A stretch of 10,644 nt of DNA. Source: Planctomycetota bacterium (GTDB taxonomy: Bacteria > Planctomycetota > GCA-002687715). The stretch covers positions 1 through 10,644 of the forward strand of contig JABSRK010000104.1 of the NCBI GenBank assembly GCA_013213915.1, written 5' to 3'. Position numbers and translations under genes: made by a program. Shown piece by piece: positions 7,419-10,644 of this stretch. The number at the start of each line of letters is the position of its first letter. Position 1 is the stretch's first letter. Below the pieces are notes generated by a model that was given only the letters and a program-made list of their open reading frames with translations, did no database searches and was not told where the DNA came from.

Positions 7419-7794
7419 CCCGCCCGTTCTCCCGGGGCCGTCTCGTGTCTGCGGTGAGCCTCTGCGCGAAGGCTGAAAAAAGAAGGGTCCCGTCCCCGCC
7501 CGCCCTCAGACCGGGGACGGGACCCAATGCGTCTTCTCTTGCCGCTCGCGGTCGCAGTCGGCTCTGTCGGCTCGCTTGACGTATCCCCCCCCAGGGAGAG
7601 CCAGTCAGAGCAGACCGCAACGTCTCGCATCGCGTCCCTCAGCGAGAGAGAGTGCGCGAGCGAAAGAGCCCTCAGGGAATTCACGAAAGCCACGAGGCGC
7701 ACGAAGCGCGTCGAGCGAGTCAGCGAACTCCCGACGAGGAATCGACGTTTCCGTTGTGATCATCCTCTCTCGTCCGTCGACGGCTTCCCGCCGC
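7419..7794. other. Intergenic stretch between convergent genes, no gene recognised
   Basis: This 376-base gap holds a strong hairpin (7485-7525) and, to its right, about 270 bases with no ORF that looks real. The short open frames here are rich in Arg/Ser and cross the hairpin. A run of eight C residues sits at 7585-7592, and the stretch has many CGAG/GCGAG-type words (about 7630-7735) with only weak local pairing. No tRNA cloverleaf or known RNA motif was recognised. On the minus strand it would form a long 3' untranslated region for the LysM gene. Confidence 0.6.
7485..7525 (-). terminator. Strong hairpin terminator between convergent genes, possibly bidirectional
   Basis: A perfect 14-bp stem, GGGTCCCGTCCCCG at 7485-7498 with CGGGGACGGGACCC at 7512-7525, has a 13-base loop. 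On the minus strand it is followed by TTCTTTTTTC, an excellent U-tract, so it should end transcripts coming from the LysM gene. On the plus strand the tail is AATGCGTCTTCTCTT, poorer in U, but the position 67 bases after the lipoprotein stop suggests it also stops the regulator-lipoprotein transcript. Confidence 0.85.
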
Positions 7795-8658
7795 CTACGG
7801 ATTCTTCTTCTTCTTCTTCGCGGGCATCTTCAGTCGCATGCCCACGGCAATACGATCGGGATTCTTGATCCCGTTCAGCTTCATGATGTCCTTTACAAAC
7901 TTCACCGAACCGAGTTCTCGCGCTGCTATCTGGCTCAGTGACTCGTTCTGCTTGACCACATACCGACCGTCGGCCGAGATGCCGGATGAGGGGCCATAGA
8001 CGGATGCCCCGGGCTCCCACGGCAACCCGGCCACGGATGCGGGCCTGACCCGCGCCGAGCCAGGGGAGCCACCTCGAGTCGCGACGGACTCGCCCGAACG
8101 GCTCGGCAGAGGCGCTGGCAGCCGGATCTTCTGCTTGGGGCGCAGGATATCGCTCGTGAGTCCGTTGAACTCGCGAACGGCCGAGACCATCAGGTCTGCC
8201 TGGTTTCTTCCGTAGTGGCGCGCCGCGATTCTCCAGAGAGAGTCGTTCTTCGCGACGATGACCGACTTGGGCCACTCGGAAGGCTGGGACGGCAGCGCTT
8301 CGGAGTCTGAGAGTTCTGGCGTCGGCGTCGGTTCGTCGGGCGTGCGCGTCACCGGGCGGGTGCCCGGATCTATCAGCTCCTCGAGTGGCTGGTCACCCTC
8401 GACGAGTTCTGTGGGATTCAGCACATCCCTCGATTCACCTCCACCCCCGCCTTCGACGGTCACCCCGGGCAGGACCCTGGGATCGATGAGCACATCGTCA
8501 TCTTGCGAATCGGTCTCGCGTTCGACCGCAAGCGGCGCCGCCTGCTCGGGCTCCGCCATGGGCTCCCCGGTCTGGGGATCGGTGGTGAAGGCCACCCCCA
8601 TGATGATCAGCAGGAGCGCGACCACGACGCCAACACCAGCCTTTTCGAGATTCCCCAT
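7795..8658 (-). CDS. Membrane-anchored protein with two LysM domains
   Basis: The likely role is peptidoglycan binding in the periplasm. The product is 287 residues from ATG 8656-8658. That start is supported by GGAGAG 5 bases upstream (8664-8669) and by an N-terminal transmembrane helix (about 8-24, GVVVALLLIIMGVAF) beginning right after it; the frame stays open upstream but shows nothing protein-like. A long acidic, Pro/Gly-rich linker (about 25-130) includes GGGGGE and TPDEPTPTPE. LysM 1 (about 133-181) carries KNDSLWRIAARHYG and ends LRPKQKIRLPAP. LysM 2 (about 232-279) carries YVVKQNESLSQIAARELG and ends VGMRLKMPA. No catalytic domain (amidase, peptidase or transglycosylase) is present, so it is probably a wall-tethering or scaffold protein. 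The tail is five lysines then Asn-Pro. It is monocistronic with its own promoter. Confidence 0.88.
   Translation of the reverse strand: MGNLEKAGVGVVVALLLIIMGVAFTTDPQTGEPMAEPEQAAPLAVERETDSQDDDVLIDPRVLPGVTVEGGGGGESRDVLNPTELVEGDQPLEELIDPGTRPVTRTPDEPTPTPELSDSEALPSQPSEWPKSVIVAKNDSLWRIAARHYGRNQADLMVSAVREFNGLTSDILRPKQKIRLPAPLPSRSGESVATRGGSPGSARVRPASVAGLPWEPGASVYGPSSGISADGRYVVKQNESLSQIAARELGSVKFVKDIMKLNGIKNPDRIAVGMRLKMPAKKKKKNP
7802..7819. repeat. (TTC)6 trinucleotide tract in the LysM gene 3' end
   Basis: Six perfect TTC units (AAG-type on the coding strand) encode the C-terminal poly-lysine of the LysM protein. Gain or loss of units would change lysine number without breaking the frame. Confidence 0.8.
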
Positions 8659-8663
8659 CAACG

Positions 8664-8669
8664 CTCTCC
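8664..8669 (-). promoter_or_regulatory. Ribosome-binding site deciding the LysM start
   Basis: GGAGAG on the minus strand sits 5 bases before ATG 8656-8658. It decides this start against the much longer upstream open frame, which would begin near 8832, beyond the promoter. Confidence 0.7.
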
Positions 8670-8716
8670 AGTGGTGGGCATAGGGAAGAGGGCGCCCAGA
8701 GCCCTGCCAGCACCGG

Positions 8717-8745
8717 AGTTTAGGACCGTCTTCCTTTCCAGTCAA
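8717..8745 (-). promoter_or_regulatory. Sigma70-type promoter for the LysM gene
   Basis: On the minus strand, TTGACT (8740-8745, 5 of 6) is followed after 17 bases by TAAACT (8717-8722, 4 of 6). The start would be near 8710, giving a leader of about 50 bases before ATG 8658. This position also rules out the longer upstream version of the ORF. Confidence 0.6.
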
Positions 8746-8837
8746 GAACGCAACCCAACATGTGGTGGTGCTCAGGACCGGTGACCCTCGATGGGCGACA
8801 CGTAAGCAATAGGGGCTCGCTCCTTCCGCCACCCCAA

Positions 8838-8866
8838 TTGGCCCATCTCGTCCGCCTCGTTAGAGT
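8838..8866 (+). promoter_or_regulatory. Possible promoter for the lipoprotein-kdsB-pyrG operon
   Basis: TTGGCC (8838-8843, 4 of 6) and TAGAGT (8861-8866, 4 of 6) are separated by 17 bases. The predicted start near 8873 gives a leader of about 40 bases before GTG 8912. It shares the 253-base divergent region with the LysM promoter. The match is modest. Confidence 0.35.
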
Positions 8867-8911
8867 CCGCGTCGGCGTGAGCCCGACCCCCGACGACCCG
8901 GAGAGCCGTCC

Positions 8912-9523
8912 GTGCGTTACCTCATCCTGGCTGCGCTGACCGTGAGCCTGTTCCTGAGCGCTGGTTGTACCGGCAGCGCTCCCTCTGGCGGCTCCGATCG
9001 CGGGCAACCCCCCACCGGCGGAGCCCGGCCCCTGACGCTCCCACACGCCGGAAATGACGGCCCGCGGCAGGGCGACTTCCGCGTCATCCTGCACCAGGCC
9101 AACGGGACCCAGACCATGATCATGGTCAACCGCGGGCACACCTTGCGAAAGGCCCCAGAAGGGCGACGGCGCCTGGCGCTCAACATCCCCGGCCACGGCT
9201 ACAAGCTGCTCCGAGAGAACGCCATGGGGGCCCTTCTGAAGAGCCTCGAGGAGCGGAACTTTTCAGCACTGGCCACACCCTTCAAGCGCGGCGACGAGCG
9301 CTGGTTCGACGCCCAGGCCAAGGAACCGCGCTACCGTGGCATGATTTTCGTCGAGCGAGACGGCGACAGGAAGAAGGTGCTCGGATTCCGACCGGCGGGC
9401 ATCAACGACGCAGTCGGTCAGAGGCGTTACAAGGCATTCGTCGACCTCAAACTCGTCTGCATGAACTGGTTCGTCAGCACGACGGACACCGAGGTCCCCC
9501 GGAGCGGGACACTGAGGCGATGA
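8912..9523 (+). CDS. Predicted lipoprotein heading the kdsB-pyrG operon
   Basis: I do not recognise the family. The product is 203 residues from GTG 8912, supported by GGAG (8900-8903) 8 bases upstream and by a signal peptide starting immediately (MRYLILAALTVSLFLSAGC). Cys19 is the lipidation candidate; Ser at position -3 is tolerated but less common than Leu. A Gly/Pro/Ser-rich linker (about 20-50) precedes a mixed alpha/beta domain. That domain includes DFRVILHQANGTQTMIM, a basic region (RKAPEGRRRLALN), a KRGDERWFD segment, GMIFVERDGDRKKVLGF and a C-terminal helix (AFVDLKLVCMNWF). The last four bases overlap the kdsB start (ATGA), so the two are probably translated together. A link to outer-membrane or LPS biogenesis is suggested by position only. 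Confidence 0.75.
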   Translation: MRYLILAALTVSLFLSAGCTGSAPSGGSDRGQPPTGGARPLTLPHAGNDGPRQGDFRVILHQANGTQTMIMVNRGHTLRKAPEGRRRLALNIPGHGYKLLRENAMGALLKSLEERNFSALATPFKRGDERWFDAQAKEPRYRGMIFVERDGDRKKVLGFRPAGINDAVGQRRYKAFVDLKLVCMNWFVSTTDTEVPRSGTLRR

Positions 9524-10296
9524 CCGCCTCCGGAGGGAGCTCCACCCTCTCCGCCGTGGCCGTGATCCCGGCCCGCTTCAAGAGCTCCCGACTCCCCGGA
9601 AAACCCCTCATGGAAGCGGGTGGACGCCCGTTGATCGAGCACGTGTGGCGTCGCGTCCGCGAGGCGTCCCGTATCGGGCGAATCCTGATCGCCACGGACG
9701 ACGCGCGCATCGCTGAGGCCGTCTCAGCGTTCGGCGGGGAGGTCCGTATGACCTCCGAGGCTCACCAGACGGGATCGGACCGGATCGGGGAACTTCTGCC
9801 TGAACTCGAAGCGGATGTGATCCTCAACGTGCAGGGAGACGAGCCCGAGATCGACCCCGCCGTCCTGGATGGGATGGTGGCGAGCCTCGAGTCCGACCCG
9901 GAAATCGGCGTCTCCACGGCCGCGTGCCCATTTCCGGAAGGCGCTGATCCGACCGACCCCAATGGGGTCAAGGTCGTGACCGACGGCCGGGGCCGAGCGC
10001 TCTACTTCAGCCGTGCCCCCATCCCCGGGCGCAAGCCCGGAACAAAAACCTCAGGAGACATGGGCTGGCCGCTTCTGCACCTCGGCGTGTACGCTTTCCG
10101 CCGGGCGGAGCTCGAGACGTTTCTTGCCGCGGAGCAGGGCGCTCTTGAGCAGATCGAATCCCTGGAGCAGCTGAGGCTGCTCGAGCTTGGTATCGCGATC
10201 GGCGTTGTGACGTGCGCGCAGGCGCCGGCAGGGGTGGACACGCCCGGTGAGTTTGAGGCTTTCCGTGCGCGCGTTGAAGGTCTCGTGGGGAGATAG
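9520..10296 (+). CDS. kdsB: 3-deoxy-manno-octulosonate cytidylyltransferase (CMP-Kdo synthetase)
   Basis: This cytoplasmic enzyme activates Kdo: CTP + Kdo gives CMP-Kdo + PPi, the donor for the lipid A inner core. The length of 258 residues is normal for the family (about 245-260). Motifs in order are VAVIPARFKSSRLPGKPL (13-30, the nucleotide-binding signature), HQTGSDRI (82-89), NVQGDEPEI (103-111, whose Asp107 is the metal ligand in the family), DPNGVKVV (147-153), ALYFSRAPIP (160-169), HLGVYAFRR (187-195), EQLR (217-220) and GVDTPGEFE (238-246, second metal-binding Asp). All expected active-site motifs are present. The start overlaps the preceding lipoprotein stop by 4 bases; no separate strong ribosome site is seen, consistent with coupling. 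pyrG follows 15 bases after the stop and supplies its CTP substrate. The gene implies a Kdo-containing lipopolysaccharide. Confidence 0.96.
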   Translation: MTASGGSSTLSAVAVIPARFKSSRLPGKPLMEAGGRPLIEHVWRRVREASRIGRILIATDDARIAEAVSAFGGEVRMTSEAHQTGSDRIGELLPELEADVILNVQGDEPEIDPAVLDGMVASLESDPEIGVSTAACPFPEGADPTDPNGVKVVTDGRGRALYFSRAPIPGRKPGTKTSGDMGWPLLHLGVYAFRRAELETFLAAEQGALEQIESLEQLRLLELGIAIGVVTCAQAPAGVDTPGEFEAFRARVEGLVGR

Positions 10297-10311
10297 GAGC
10301 GGGGAGGCGGC

Positions 10312-10644
<333 letters not shown>

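Noticed and set aside
7527..7868. Short open frame on the plus strand beginning MRLLLPLAVAVGSVG, which looks like a signal peptide.
   Set aside because: After the first 16 residues it is Ser/Arg-rich without structure, it runs into the LysM gene antisense, and it begins 2 bases after the terminator hairpin with no ribosome site.
8684..8705. A TGGCAGGGCTCTGGGC stretch on the minus strand resembling a sigma54 -24/-12 promoter.
   Set aside because: The GG to GC spacing is one base too long and the flanking consensus is poor; a better sigma70-type promoter lies just upstream.
8659..8832. Upstream extension of the LysM protein by 58 residues.
   Set aside because: It would include the predicted promoter. 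The ribosome-binding site and the transmembrane helix both support the ATG at 8658.

Overview
The window looks like an ordinary chromosomal segment of a high-GC, Gram-negative-type bacterium. Genes are long and densely packed, with high G/C at third codon positions. The envelope character is clear: Kdo activation (KdsB), two lipobox proteins, a LysM protein and the muropeptide-recycling kinase AnmK. Large exported HEAT-repeat proteins and an NtrC/NtrX-type regulator would suit Planctomycetota or a related deep-branching phylum. That placement is inference only, because there is no rRNA or other strong phylogenetic marker.

Layout. Positions 1-731 (+) hold the C-terminal end of a DASS-family anion/Na+ symporter. 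Positions 750-1715 (-) hold a protein that keeps a SPASM/twitch-like cysteine cluster but lacks the radical SAM CxxxCxxC motif. An intrinsic terminator (1744-1773) separates it from a large exported HEAT-repeat protein (1797-3920, -). That protein has a degenerate receiver domain embedded between its repeats and is preceded by a near-consensus promoter and a structured leader. Next come anmK (4182-5339, -) and, divergently, a complete sigma54-type response regulator (5419-6789, +) that overlaps a small lipoprotein gene (6786-7418, +). A strong hairpin (7485-7525) and an apparently gene-free stretch separate these from a convergent, membrane-anchored double-LysM protein (7795-8658, -), which has its own good promoter. 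Divergently from that, a second lipoprotein gene (8912-9523, +) overlaps kdsB (9520-10296), which is followed 15 bases later by pyrG (10312 to the window end).

How they fit together. PyrG makes CTP, which KdsB consumes to make CMP-Kdo for lipopolysaccharide, so the last genes form a coherent CTP/LPS unit with a lipoprotein of unknown role at its head. AnmK recycles 1,6-anhydroMurNAc from cell-wall turnover, and the LysM protein probably binds peptidoglycan. The orphan regulator has no partner kinase in the window. No mobile element, CRISPR array, phage gene, tRNA or rRNA was seen. I found no convincing undescribed multi-gene system. The two most unusual items are single proteins: the exported pseudo-receiver/HEAT protein and the SPASM-like protein without a radical SAM motif.
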